Origin: Streptomyces sp. col6
GTDB lineage: Bacteria; Actinomycetota; Actinomycetes; Streptomycetales; Streptomycetaceae
NCBI RefSeq assembly: GCF_008042035.1
Contig: NZ_RDBL01000013.1
Location: forward strand, 391,295-429,256
DNA length: 37,962 nt
Direction: 5' to 3'
This document shows positions 29,688 through 37,069 of this stretch, one piece after another (within the stretch, counting starts at the first letter, position 1; each line of letters opens with the position of its first letter). Below the pieces are notes generated by a model. The model had not been told where the DNA came from and did not search any database. It was given only the letters and a program-made list of their open reading frames with translations. The position numbers and the translations under genes are program-made.

Positions 29688-30851
29688 ATGCGTCATTTCG
29701 GGCATATTGCAGCTGCTGCGAAGGACGGGCTCTTCTTCCAGGAACCCTGCGCGTTCGACGCGGACTCACCGGCCTCCCTCCTCTCCGTCGCCCTGGGCGC
29801 CACGCTCTACAGCCCCGCCACCCGGCCCCGGCTCGCCGACGACATCGTCAAGCTGGCCGGGCGCGGGGTCGTCTCCATGGTGCTCTGCCTGGAGGACTCC
29901 ATCGACGACTCCGAGGTCGCCGGGGCCGAGGAGAACCTGGTCCGGCAGTTCGCCGACCTCGACGCGCGCTCCATCGAGCTGCCGCTGCTGTTCATCCGCG
30001 TCCGCGAACCGGAACAGATCACCGACCTCGCGCGCCGCCTCGGTGCGTCGGCCCGGCTGCTGTCCGGATTCGTACTCCCCAAGTTCACCCGCGAACGCGG
30101 TGTGCCCTTCCTGGAGGCGCTGACCAAGGCCGAGGCCGCCGCCGGACAGCGCTTCTTCGCCATGCCCGTGCTCGAATCGCCCGAGCTGCTCCACCTGGAG
30201 ACCCGCCCGGAGACACTCCGGGGCATCGCCGAGACCGTCGCTGCCCACCGCGACCGGGTGCTGGCCCTGCGGCTCGGCGTCACCGACTTCTGCTCGGCGT
30301 ACGGACTGCGGCGAGCCCCCGACATGACGGCGTACGACGTGGGGATCGTCGCCCACGTCATCGCGGACGTCGTCAACGTGCTCGGCCGGGCCGACGGGAC
30401 GGGCTTCACGGTCACCGGCCCGGTGTGGGAGTACTTCCCCCGCCAGGAGCGCATGTTCAAGCCGCAGCTGCGCCGCAGCCCCTTCCAGGAGAACCGCGCG
30501 GACGAACTGCGCACCGCGCTCATCGAGCACGACATGGACGGCCTGCTGCGCGAGATCGAGCTGGACCGGGCCAACGGCCTCCTCGGCAAGACCTGCATCC
30601 ACCCCTCGCACGTGGCGCCCGTGCACGCGCTGTCCGTGGTCAGCCACGAGGAGTTCAGCGACGCCCAGGACATCCTGCGGCCCGAGCGCAACGGAGGCGG
30701 CGTGCTGCGCTCCGCGTACACGAACAAGATGAACGAGGTGAAGCCCCACCGGGCCTGGGCCGAGCGCATCCTGCTGCGCGCCGAGATCTTCGGTGTGGCC
30801 CGGGAGGACGTCGGCTTCGTGGACCTGCTGGCGGCCTGCCTCGCGGAGTGA
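29688..30851 (+). CDS. HpcH/HpaI (CitE-like) aldolase of the Ter module
   Basis: A 387-aa TIM-barrel lyase of the HpcH/HpaI family. Seen are SMVLCLEDSIDDSEVAGAEENL (63-84), FVLPKF (128-133), MPVLESPELL (159-168) and LRLGVTDFCSAYGLRR (194-209). Glu163 and Asp200 are the expected Mg2+ ligands. The family cleaves or forms C-C bonds next to a carboxyl or CoA-ester group. In many bacteria a member is encoded with TerD genes, a phosphoribosyltransferase and a HAD phosphatase, and was predicted to help build a nucleoside-like metabolite. The ATG at 29688 is preceded by GGGGGGAA. It is 83 bp upstream of the phosphoribosyltransferase fusion and probably co-transcribed with it. Confidence 0.85.
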   Translation: MRHFGHIAAAAKDGLFFQEPCAFDADSPASLLSVALGATLYSPATRPRLADDIVKLAGRGVVSMVLCLEDSIDDSEVAGAEENLVRQFADLDARSIELPLLFIRVREPEQITDLARRLGASARLLSGFVLPKFTRERGVPFLEALTKAEAAAGQRFFAMPVLESPELLHLETRPETLRGIAETVAAHRDRVLALRLGVTDFCSAYGLRRAPDMTAYDVGIVAHVIADVVNVLGRADGTGFTVTGPVWEYFPRQERMFKPQLRRSPFQENRADELRTALIEHDMDGLLREIELDRANGLLGKTCIHPSHVAPVHALSVVSHEEFSDAQDILRPERNGGGVLRSAYTNKMNEVKPHRAWAERILLRAEIFGVAREDVGFVDLLAACLAE

Positions 30852-30934
30852 GCGGGACACGCGGGACGATCGGTACGGACGGCCGGTGCCGACGGGGCAC
30901 CGGGTCCGACAGGCGAGTGGAAAGAGACACGGAC

Positions 30935-33388
30935 GTGGTGTGGTCGGGTAGCTGGGTGGCGGAGCGACTGGGCGTCGGGCTGGTGGGCGACGGGGAGCTG
31001 CGCGAGCTGCTGGGCCTGGCCCTGCGGCGCAACCCCAAGCGGGCGCACCTGCTCGTGTCCAACGTCCTCGGCAAGCATGTGCCGCAACGCCCCTCCGTCG
31101 TGTACGGCGCCGGATACGAGCTCGGCCGCCGCGTGCGCGCGCTGCTCGGCGAGGACGGGGCACGGCGGGCGGTCGTCCTCGGCTACGCGGAGACCGCCAC
31201 GGGCCTGGGCCACTCGGTCGCCGACGGCCTCGGCGACGCGCCCTACCTCCACTCGACCCGCAGGCCCGTGCCCGGCGTCGCGCGGGCGGGCGGCTTCGAG
31301 GAGGCCCACTCGCACGCCACCTCCCACCTGCTGCTCCCGGAGGACCCGCACCTGCTGGCGGCGGCCGGGGACGGCTCGGCGCTGGTCCTCGTGGACGACG
31401 AGTTCTCCACCGGCAACACCGTCCTCAACACGATCCGCGACCTGCACGGGCGCTACCCCCGCGACCGGTACGTCATCGTCGCCCTGGTCGACATGCGCTC
31501 ACCGGTCGACCGGGACCGGTTCACGGAGTTCGCGGCCGAGATCGGCGCACGCGTCGACCTGGTCGCCCGCAACACCGGCACGGTCACGCTCCCGGACGGC
31601 GTCCTGGAGAAGGGGCAGGCCCTGGTGGCGCAGCAGGAGCAGGAGGCCCGTCCCGAGGAGGGGGCCCCGCAGCCGTCGGCCCCCACCCGCCTCGACCTCC
31701 CCTGGCCGGCCGGTGTCCCCGACGGCGGGCGCCACGGCTTCACACCCGCCCACCGCGCCCTCCTGGAGCCCGCGCTCCCAGCCCTGGCGGACCGCATCGC
31801 CCTGGCCCTCGGCGACGGACCCCGCCGCGTCCTCGTCCTCGGCTTCGAGGAGCTGATGTACGCGCCGCTGCGCCTGGCCACCGCCCTGGAGGAGCGCACC
31901 GACGCCGAGGTCCGCTACTCCACCACGACCCGCTCCCCGGTCCTGGCCGTGGACGACCCCGGCTACGCGATACGCACCCGGCTCGTCTTCCCGGCCCACG
32001 ACGACCCGGCCGACGGCCCCGGCGAGCGCTACGCGTACAACGTGGCCGGCGCCGGCTTCGACGCCGTCGTCGTCGTCGTCGACTCGGCCGCCGACACCCC
32101 CGCCCTGCACGCCCCCGGCGGCCTGCTCGACCGGCTCGCCCCGCACACCGCACACGTCCTGCTCGCGGTGATCCCCTCATACGTACCGGCGGCGCCGGAC
32201 CCCGAACGCCAGGAAGAAGACCTCATGCAACTGCCCGAGCCCCTGCGCGGCCCCGCGTTCTCCTCGTACGCGCCGGACGAGGTCGGCTGGCTGCTCCAGG
32301 ACCTCTCGGACACCCGCCTCGAAGCGCCCACGGAGGAGCGCGAGGAGGCGATACAGAGCGGGGGCGCGCACTACGCGGAATCGCTCCCCGTCGAGTACCA
32401 GCCGTCCGCCGCGTACCAGGAGCTGTTCAGGAGCGCCCTCGCGCTGTCGGCCGCCCGTATCGCCCGCGCCGTCGGCACGGTCACCGAGACGGTCCTCGCC
32501 GAGCGCGGCCCCCGCCCGGTGCTCGTGTCGCTCGCGCGGGCCGGCACGCCGGTCGGCGTGCTCATGCGGCGCTGGGCCCAGGCACGGCGCGGCGTCGAAC
32601 TGCCCCACTACGCCGTCTCCATCGTGCGCGGACGCGGCATCGACGCCAACGCGCTGCGCTGGCTGGCCGCCCACCACGACCCGGCCGACATCGTGTTCGT
32701 CGACGGCTGGACCGGCAAGGGCGCGATCACCCGCGAACTGGCCGCCGCGATCGTCGAGTACGAGAAGGCCGGGGGAGCGGAGGGCTTCAACCCGGAGATC
32801 TCGGTGCTGGCCGACCCGGGCGGCTGCGTGCGGACGTACGGCACCCGCGAGGACTTCCTCATCCCCTCCGCCTGCCTCAACTCCACGGTCTCCGGGCTCA
32901 TTTCCCGTACGGTCCTGCGCGCCGACCTGGTCGGGCCGCACGACTTCCACGGCGCGAAGTTCTACCGCGAGCTCGCCGGATCCGATGTCTCCGGCCTCTT
33001 CCTCGACACAGTCGCCGAGCGCTTCGACGAGGTCGCGGATGCCGTGGACGCCGAGGTGCGGGAGCTGCTCACCGCCGACCGGGCCCCCACCTGGGAGGGC
33101 TGGGCCGCCGTGGAACGCATCAGCGAGGAGTACGGCATCCACGACGTCAACCTCGTGAAGCCAGGCGTCGGCGAGACCACCCGGGTCCTGCTGCGCCGCG
33201 TCCCGTGGAAGATCCTCGCCCGGCGCGGCGCGGGCCCCGACCTGGACCACATCAGGCTGCTGGCCGAGCAGCGCGGCGTACCGGTCGAGGAGGTCGACTC
33301 ACTCCCGTACACCTGCGTCGGGCTGATCCACCCCCAGTACACCCGAGGGGCCACCGGCGCCGACGGCAAGGCGGTGGAGTCCGCGTGA
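30935..33388 (+). CDS. Phosphoribosyltransferase-TRSP-StiP fusion protein of the Ter module
   Basis: An 817-aa fusion. Part 1 (about 1-235) is a PRTase_2-type phosphoribosyltransferase with NVLGKHVPQRPS (43-53) and the PRPP loop VDDEFSTGNT (153-162). Part 2 (about 265-420) is the TRSP domain, named for its STTTRSPV motif (329-336). Part 3 (about 431-790) matches StiP/PELOTA-type PRTase_1 proteins: SSYAPDEVGWLLQDLS, EERE.AIQSG, VSLARAGTPVGVLMRR and FVDGWTGKGAITREL (588-602), then SACLNSTVSGLISRTVL. In many genomes parts 2 and 3 are on separate genes. The single frame has no stop between them, but AGGAAG (32211-32216) sits 8 nt before an in-frame ATG at 32225 (Met431), so a separate StiP product is possible. 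The GTG at 30935 is preceded by GGAAAGAG. It overlaps the HAD gene by 4 bp. Confidence 0.85.
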   Translation: MVWSGSWVAERLGVGLVGDGELRELLGLALRRNPKRAHLLVSNVLGKHVPQRPSVVYGAGYELGRRVRALLGEDGARRAVVLGYAETATGLGHSVADGLGDAPYLHSTRRPVPGVARAGGFEEAHSHATSHLLLPEDPHLLAAAGDGSALVLVDDEFSTGNTVLNTIRDLHGRYPRDRYVIVALVDMRSPVDRDRFTEFAAEIGARVDLVARNTGTVTLPDGVLEKGQALVAQQEQEARPEEGAPQPSAPTRLDLPWPAGVPDGGRHGFTPAHRALLEPALPALADRIALALGDGPRRVLVLGFEELMYAPLRLATALEERTDAEVRYSTTTRSPVLAVDDPGYAIRTRLVFPAHDDPADGPGERYAYNVAGAGFDAVVVVVDSAADTPALHAPGGLLDRLAPHTAHVLLAVIPSYVPAAPDPERQEEDLMQLPEPLRGPAFSSYAPDEVGWLLQDLSDTRLEAPTEEREEAIQSGGAHYAESLPVEYQPSAAYQELFRSALALSAARIARAVGTVTETVLAERGPRPVLVSLARAGTPVGVLMRRWAQARRGVELPHYAVSIVRGRGIDANALRWLAAHHDPADIVFVDGWTGKGAITRELAAAIVEYEKAGGAEGFNPEISVLADPGGCVRTYGTREDFLIPSACLNSTVSGLISRTVLRADLVGPHDFHGAKFYRELAGSDVSGLFLDTVAERFDEVADAVDAEVRELLTADRAPTWEGWAAVERISEEYGIHDVNLVKPGVGETTRVLLRRVPWKILARRGAGPDLDHIRLLAEQRGVPVEEVDSLPYTCVGLIHPQYTRGATGADGKAVESA

Positions 33389-34212
33389 CCGCCTCCCGGG
33401 TCACCCTCGTGGCCAGCGACCTCGACCGCACCCTGATCTACTCGGCGGCCGCGCTCCAGCTCACCATGGAGGACGCACAGGCACCCCGGCTGCTGTGCGT
33501 CGAGGTCTACAAGCACAAGCCCCTCTCGTACGTCACCGAGACCGCCGCCGGTCTGCTCACCGACCTGACCGGAGCCGCGTCCACGGTCTTCGTCCCCACC
33601 ACTACGCGCACCCGGAAGCAGTACCAGCGCATCCGGCTCCCCGGTGGTCCGGCCGAGTTCGCGATCTGCGCCAACGGGGGCCACATCCTGGTGAACGGTG
33701 AGTCCGACCGGGACTGGCAGCGGACCGTGGCCCGCCGGCTGACCGACGAGTGCGCCCCGCTCGCCGAGGTCCGCGCCCATCTCGCCGCGACCGCCGACCC
33801 CGCGTGGCTCCTCAAGGAGCGTGTCGCCGAGGACCTGTTCGCCTATCTCGTCGTCGACCGCGCCGAACTGCCCCCGGAGTGGACCAAGGAGCTCGCCGCC
33901 TGGGCGGAGCCGCGCGGCTGGACCGTGTCCCTCCAGGGCCGCAAGATCTACGTCGTACCGCGCCCGCTCACCAAGAGCGCCGCCATGCGCGAGGTGGCCC
34001 GCCGCACCGGCGCCACGCACACCCTCGCCGCCGGCGACTCCCTCCTGGACGCCGACCTCCTGCTCGCAGCCGACCGGGGCTGGCGCCCCGGCCACGGCGA
34101 ACTCGCCGACGCCGGCTGGAACGCCGCGCACGTCGAGGCAACCCCCGAGCGGGGCGTGGCCGCGGGGGAGGAGATCCTGCGCCGGTTCCTGCGGGCGTCG
34201 TCGGAGGCCTGA
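33385..34212 (+). CDS. HAD family phosphatase of the Ter module
   Basis: A 275-aa HAD-superfamily phosphohydrolase, Cof/sucrose-phosphatase-like with a C2 cap. Motif I is Asp12-Leu-Asp14-Arg-Thr (SDLDRTL), the motif II threonine lies in PTTTRT (71-76), Lys197 (TKSAA) is the motif III lysine, and the motif IV acidic pair is in GDSLLDADLL (217-226). It acts on a small phosphorylated metabolite in the cytoplasm; in the Ter module it would remove a phosphate from the phosphoribosyl product (inference). The GTG start overlaps the stop of the phosphoribosyltransferase fusion (GTGA), so translation is coupled. Confidence 0.88.
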   Translation: MTASRVTLVASDLDRTLIYSAAALQLTMEDAQAPRLLCVEVYKHKPLSYVTETAAGLLTDLTGAASTVFVPTTTRTRKQYQRIRLPGGPAEFAICANGGHILVNGESDRDWQRTVARRLTDECAPLAEVRAHLAATADPAWLLKERVAEDLFAYLVVDRAELPPEWTKELAAWAEPRGWTVSLQGRKIYVVPRPLTKSAAMREVARRTGATHTLAAGDSLLDADLLLAADRGWRPGHGELADAGWNAAHVEATPERGVAAGEEILRRFLRASSEA

Positions 34213-34262
34213 GGGGTGCTGTCCGCTGTTCCCGCCTTACGGGCAATTCATGCGGGCGACCG

Positions 34263-34268
34263 TAGAGT
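34263..34268 (+). promoter_or_regulatory. Predicted -10 box of the O-methyltransferase gene, leaderless
   Basis: TAGAGT ends 6 nt before the ATG at 34275, and no ribosome binding site is present. This suggests the gene is transcribed separately from the Ter module. Confidence 0.5.
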
Positions 34269-34274
34269 TGTGCG

Positions 34275-34934
34275 ATGACCAAGGGAAACTCCACCAGGAT
34301 CACCGATGAGCTGTACGCGTACATGCTGGCGCACAACCCGCCACTGGACGCCGTGCAGCGCGACCTCGTCGAGACCACCTACGCCCGGCTGCCCGAGCAC
34401 GCGGGCATGCAGTCCGCCGAGGAACAGGGCCCGTTGCTCGCCTTCCTCGTCCGGCTGACCGGCGCCCGGCACATCGTCGAGGTCGGCACCTTCACCGGCT
34501 TCTCCGCCCTGGCGATGGCCCAGGCCCTGCCCGAGGACGGACGGCTCATCGCCTGCGACGTCTCGGAGGAGTGGACGGCGTACGGCCGCGAGGCCTGGCA
34601 GAAGGCGGGCGTCGCCGACCGCATCGAGCTGCGCATCGCCCCCGCCCTGGACACCCTGCGTGCGATGCCGGAGGAACCCCACATCGACTTCGCCTACCTG
34701 GACGCGGACAAGGGCGGCTACATCGCGTACTGGGAGGAGCTGGTGCCCAGGATGCGGCCGGGCGGGGTCATCACCACGGACAACGTGCTGTTCAACGGCC
34801 GCGTGACCGACCCCGGCGCGACGGGCGCGGCGAAGGCCATCCAGGAGTTCAACGACCATGTGTCGGCCGACGCGCGGATGGACAGCGTGCTGCTGACGGT
34901 GTCGGACGGACTGACGCTGTCGCGCAAGCGGTAG
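34275..34934 (+). CDS. SAM-dependent O-methyltransferase (catechol/caffeoyl-CoA type)
   Basis: A 219-aa cation-dependent methyltransferase. SAM motif I is VEVGTFTGFSALAMA (about 69-83). The metal-binding acid pair is in FAYLDADKGGYIAYW (about 137-151) and TDNVLFNGRV (about 167-176). It fits the O-methyltransferase family 3 that acts on catechol-like hydroxyls; the natural substrate is not known. It lies 62 bp after the HAD gene but has its own TAGAGT hexamer 6 nt from the ATG, so it is probably an independent leaderless gene. A hairpin follows. Confidence 0.88.
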   Translation: MTKGNSTRITDELYAYMLAHNPPLDAVQRDLVETTYARLPEHAGMQSAEEQGPLLAFLVRLTGARHIVEVGTFTGFSALAMAQALPEDGRLIACDVSEEWTAYGREAWQKAGVADRIELRIAPALDTLRAMPEEPHIDFAYLDADKGGYIAYWEELVPRMRPGGVITTDNVLFNGRVTDPGATGAAKAIQEFNDHVSADARMDSVLLTVSDGLTLSRKR

Positions 34935-34955
34935 CCGCCCGGGGGCGGCGGGGTG

Positions 34956-34978
34956 CCCGGGGCGCGGGTCGCCCCGGG
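34956..34978 (+). terminator. Terminator of the methyltransferase gene
   Basis: CCCGGGGCG (34956-34964) pairs perfectly with CGCCCCGGG (34970-34978), a 9-bp GC stem with a 5-nt loop, 21 bp after the stop. Confidence 0.6.
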
Positions 34979-34992
34979 GCGGCCGGCGGTGA

Positions 34993-35067
34993 GGTGCCGC
35001 CGGGCCCGGGGTGCGGCCGTGGTCCGGGGTGCTGCCGGGCCCGGGGTGTGGCCGTGGTCCGGGGTGC
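34993..35067. repeat. 35-bp tandem repeat, about 2.1 copies
   Basis: Copy 1 at 34993-35027 and copy 2 at 35028-35062 differ at two positions; a partial third copy follows. The unit contains GCCGGGCCCGGGGTG and GGCCGTGGTCCGGGG. It sits between two convergent genes. Confidence 0.8.
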
Positions 35068-35074
35068 CCCGGGG

Positions 35075-35296
35075 TCAGCCGCAGCAGCCTCCGCCGCAGC
35101 AGCCGCCCCCGCCCCCGCCACCGGCGGAAGGCGCGGGTGCGGAACCGGCCGAGCCGCCGACGGCGACGGCGGAGAGCAGCTTCACGGTGTCCTCGTGCCC
35201 GGAGGGGCAGGAGGCGGGTGCCGAGGACTCGGCCATGGGCCGGCTGAGCTCGAAGGTGTCTCCGCAGGTGCGGCAGCGGTATTCGTAACGAGGCAT
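35075..35296 (-). CDS. FmdB family zinc ribbon protein with Cys-rich tail
   Basis: A 73-aa protein. The N-terminal FmdB/CxxC_CxxC_SSSS zinc ribbon is MPRYEYRCRTCGDTFE with Cys8 and Cys11, and the second half is CPSGHEDTVKLLS, where Cys30 and His33 (or Ser) replace the usual second CxxC, so zinc ligation is atypical. A linker follows, then a glycine/cysteine tail (GGGGGGGCCGGGCCG) carrying four more cysteines. The role is unknown; such proteins are often near formamidase, chaperone or methyltransferase genes. TAACCT (35308-35303) sits 6 nt before the ATG and no ribosome binding site is seen, so the mRNA is likely leaderless. Confidence 0.78.
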   Translation of the reverse strand: MPRYEYRCRTCGDTFELSRPMAESSAPASCPSGHEDTVKLLSAVAVGGSAGSAPAPSAGGGGGGGCCGGGCCG

Positions 35297-35340
35297 GGCG
35301 CCAGGTTAGCGGGCGGGGGCAGGGGAGTCTGCTGGGCGCT

Positions 35341-35378
35341 TGCGGCGACGGGTTGTACGTGCGGCAACGGGTTGCGCG
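35341..35378. repeat. 19-bp tandem direct repeat
   Basis: TGCGGCGACGGGTTGTACG (35341-35359) and TGCGGCAACGGGTTGCGCG (35360-35378), three differences, followed by clustered CGTACG words to 35420. It lies in the 264-bp gap between the FmdB start and the next gene's stop; nothing else recognisable is there. Confidence 0.55.
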
Positions 35379-35560
35379 TGCGTCGGGCGTACGGGGCCCG
35401 CGTACGCCGGCGTACGGAACGCCCGCCGACTGGGCGTCCCGACAGGGCGGCCGTGGTGTGGGGTCCGCGCGAGGAGCCCTCGCGTCCCGCGCGGTCCGTG
35501 ACGCGGGCGGCGCGCATCCGCACGGCACCCGCCCCCGCCGAACGCCGACGCCGCAAGGCG

Positions 35561-36964
35561 TCAGTGGCTGCCCGCACCCCGTTCCTCACGGATGTCGGCG
35601 ACGACATCGGCGGCGATCTGCCGCAGGCCCTCCGTCACGGTGAGGAAGTGCCAATAGTCGGGGTGGCGGTTCTCCAGGGCCGTGACGGCCTGGTCGAGGC
35701 GAGCCACCGCGTCGTCCAGCGGGCGGGCGTGACGCTGCTCGGGGGTGTGGCGCCCGGCCATGGCCAGCCGCTGGGCGTCGCGGATGGCGAACCGGGTGCG
35801 CTGGATCTCATGCTGCGGGTCCTTGGCCACCTCGTCGAGCCGCCTGAGCCGGTCACCGGCGGCGGACACCGCCTCATCCGTCGCGTTGAGCAGCGCGCGC
35901 ACGGTGCTCAGCCGGGAGGTCGCGTCGGCCCAGCGCTGTTCCTCGCGGGCCCGCGCGGCCTCCTTCAGCTTCTCCTCGGCCTGGCGCACATTGACCGCCG
36001 CCTGCTCCGGAACCGGCTGGAGGTCCTGCCAGCACGCCGCGGAGAACCGCCGCCGCAACTCGCTGAGCACGGGCTCGACCGACGAGGCCCGGGTCGTCAG
36101 GGCCTGCGCACGGGTGCGCAGGGTCACCAGCCGGCGGTCGATCTCCGAGGCGCGCTCCGGCAGCTTCTCCGCCTCGGCCCGCACGGCCTCCGCGTCACGC
36201 AGCACCCGGTCGGCGCGCTGAAGGGTCTCGGTCACGCCGTGACGCCCGGCACCCTGGTTCAGCTTGGTCAGCTCGGGGGCGAGGGCGGCGAGCCGGGACG
36301 CGAGCTCGTCGGCCCGCAGCCCGGACGCCCGCACCGAATCGAGAGCGTTGCTCGCGGCGAGGAGCGCCTGTCGCGCACGCTCCACCGCCGGCGCGAGCCG
36401 GGCGAGCTGCGTCTCGGCGCTCCCGAGCAGCGGCCCGAGCCCGGCGCCGAACCGGTCGAGCTCCCCCTTGACGCGTACCAGCTGCTCCTTCGCCGAGGTC
36501 AGCTCGGCCCGCGCCTTGGAGGCGACGGACGGTTCGAGATCGTCCCGGTCGAGGTCATGGGCGTCCACAGCCGTGATGTACGCGTGGCTCGCCTCGTCGA
36601 TGCGCCGGCCCAGCGCCGCGAAGTCGTCGACGGCCTTGCGGGCGGCCGGCGAACTGTCGACCGCGGTGATCGTCTCGATGGAGATCTTGAGGTCGCGCTG
36701 GGCGGTGTCCAGCTCGTAGAACGCCTCGGCGGCCGCGTCCTTCGCCGCCTGCGCCTCGGCCCGCTGGCTCTCGCCACGCCCCCCGAACCAGCGCCGCGTC
36801 CCGCCGCCGGTGACGGCGAGAGGGAGGGCGGCGACAAGAAGGGGCAGGGGCGCGAGGGCGAGCAGGCACACGTCACGCAGGCCCCGCCCGACCGTACGAC
36901 GCCGACTCCGCTCCCGGACCGCTCCGACGACTCCCGCCTGCGGCTGCGCGTGTGTCGCCGTCAC
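35561..36964 (-). CDS. Membrane-anchored coiled-coil protein
   Basis: A 467-aa protein, not recognised as a named family. Residues about 1-25 are a basic cytoplasmic lead. Residues about 30-53 (DVCLLALAPLPLLVAALPLAVTG) are a single membrane segment. The rest (about 70-465) is almost entirely helical, rich in Ala/Glu/Arg/Leu, with long heptad-like stretches such as AEAQAAKDAAAEAFYELDTA and RQAEEKLKEAARAREEQRWA. A TelA- or TPM-like stress or envelope scaffold is possible but not supported by a motif. The GTG at 36964 has GGGAG 7-8 nt upstream; the frame extends further without support. Same strand as the DUF4097 lipoprotein gene, 105 bp downstream of it. Confidence 0.7.
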   Translation of the reverse strand: MTATHAQPQAGVVGAVRERSRRRTVGRGLRDVCLLALAPLPLLVAALPLAVTGGGTRRWFGGRGESQRAEAQAAKDAAAEAFYELDTAQRDLKISIETITAVDSSPAARKAVDDFAALGRRIDEASHAYITAVDAHDLDRDDLEPSVASKARAELTSAKEQLVRVKGELDRFGAGLGPLLGSAETQLARLAPAVERARQALLAASNALDSVRASGLRADELASRLAALAPELTKLNQGAGRHGVTETLQRADRVLRDAEAVRAEAEKLPERASEIDRRLVTLRTRAQALTTRASSVEPVLSELRRRFSAACWQDLQPVPEQAAVNVRQAEEKLKEAARAREEQRWADATSRLSTVRALLNATDEAVSAAGDRLRRLDEVAKDPQHEIQRTRFAIRDAQRLAMAGRHTPEQRHARPLDDAVARLDQAVTALENRHPDYWHFLTVTEGLRQIAADVVADIREERGAGSH

Positions 36965-37069
36965 ATGCCTCTCCCGTGCCGATTCGCCCTGTCGGATACA
37001 TTCTCCCACCAGTAAGGACGAACACACGGGCCGGTTAGTTCACGCCGGACGCGGACTGCGCTCCTTTTC

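Noticed and set aside
29420..30934. N-terminal extension of the phosphoribosyltransferase fusion by about 500 residues
   Set aside because: This part reads the aldolase gene in another frame. The real start is the GTG at 30935 near a purine-rich site.
35297..35560. Possible tRNA or small RNA gene
   Set aside because: CGTACG words and a 19-bp repeat are present, but no cloverleaf or TTCGA arm was found.
34571..37015. An 814-aa plus-strand frame running across the methyltransferase end and the coiled-coil gene
   Set aside because: It overlaps real genes on both strands and has no ribosome binding site or domain.
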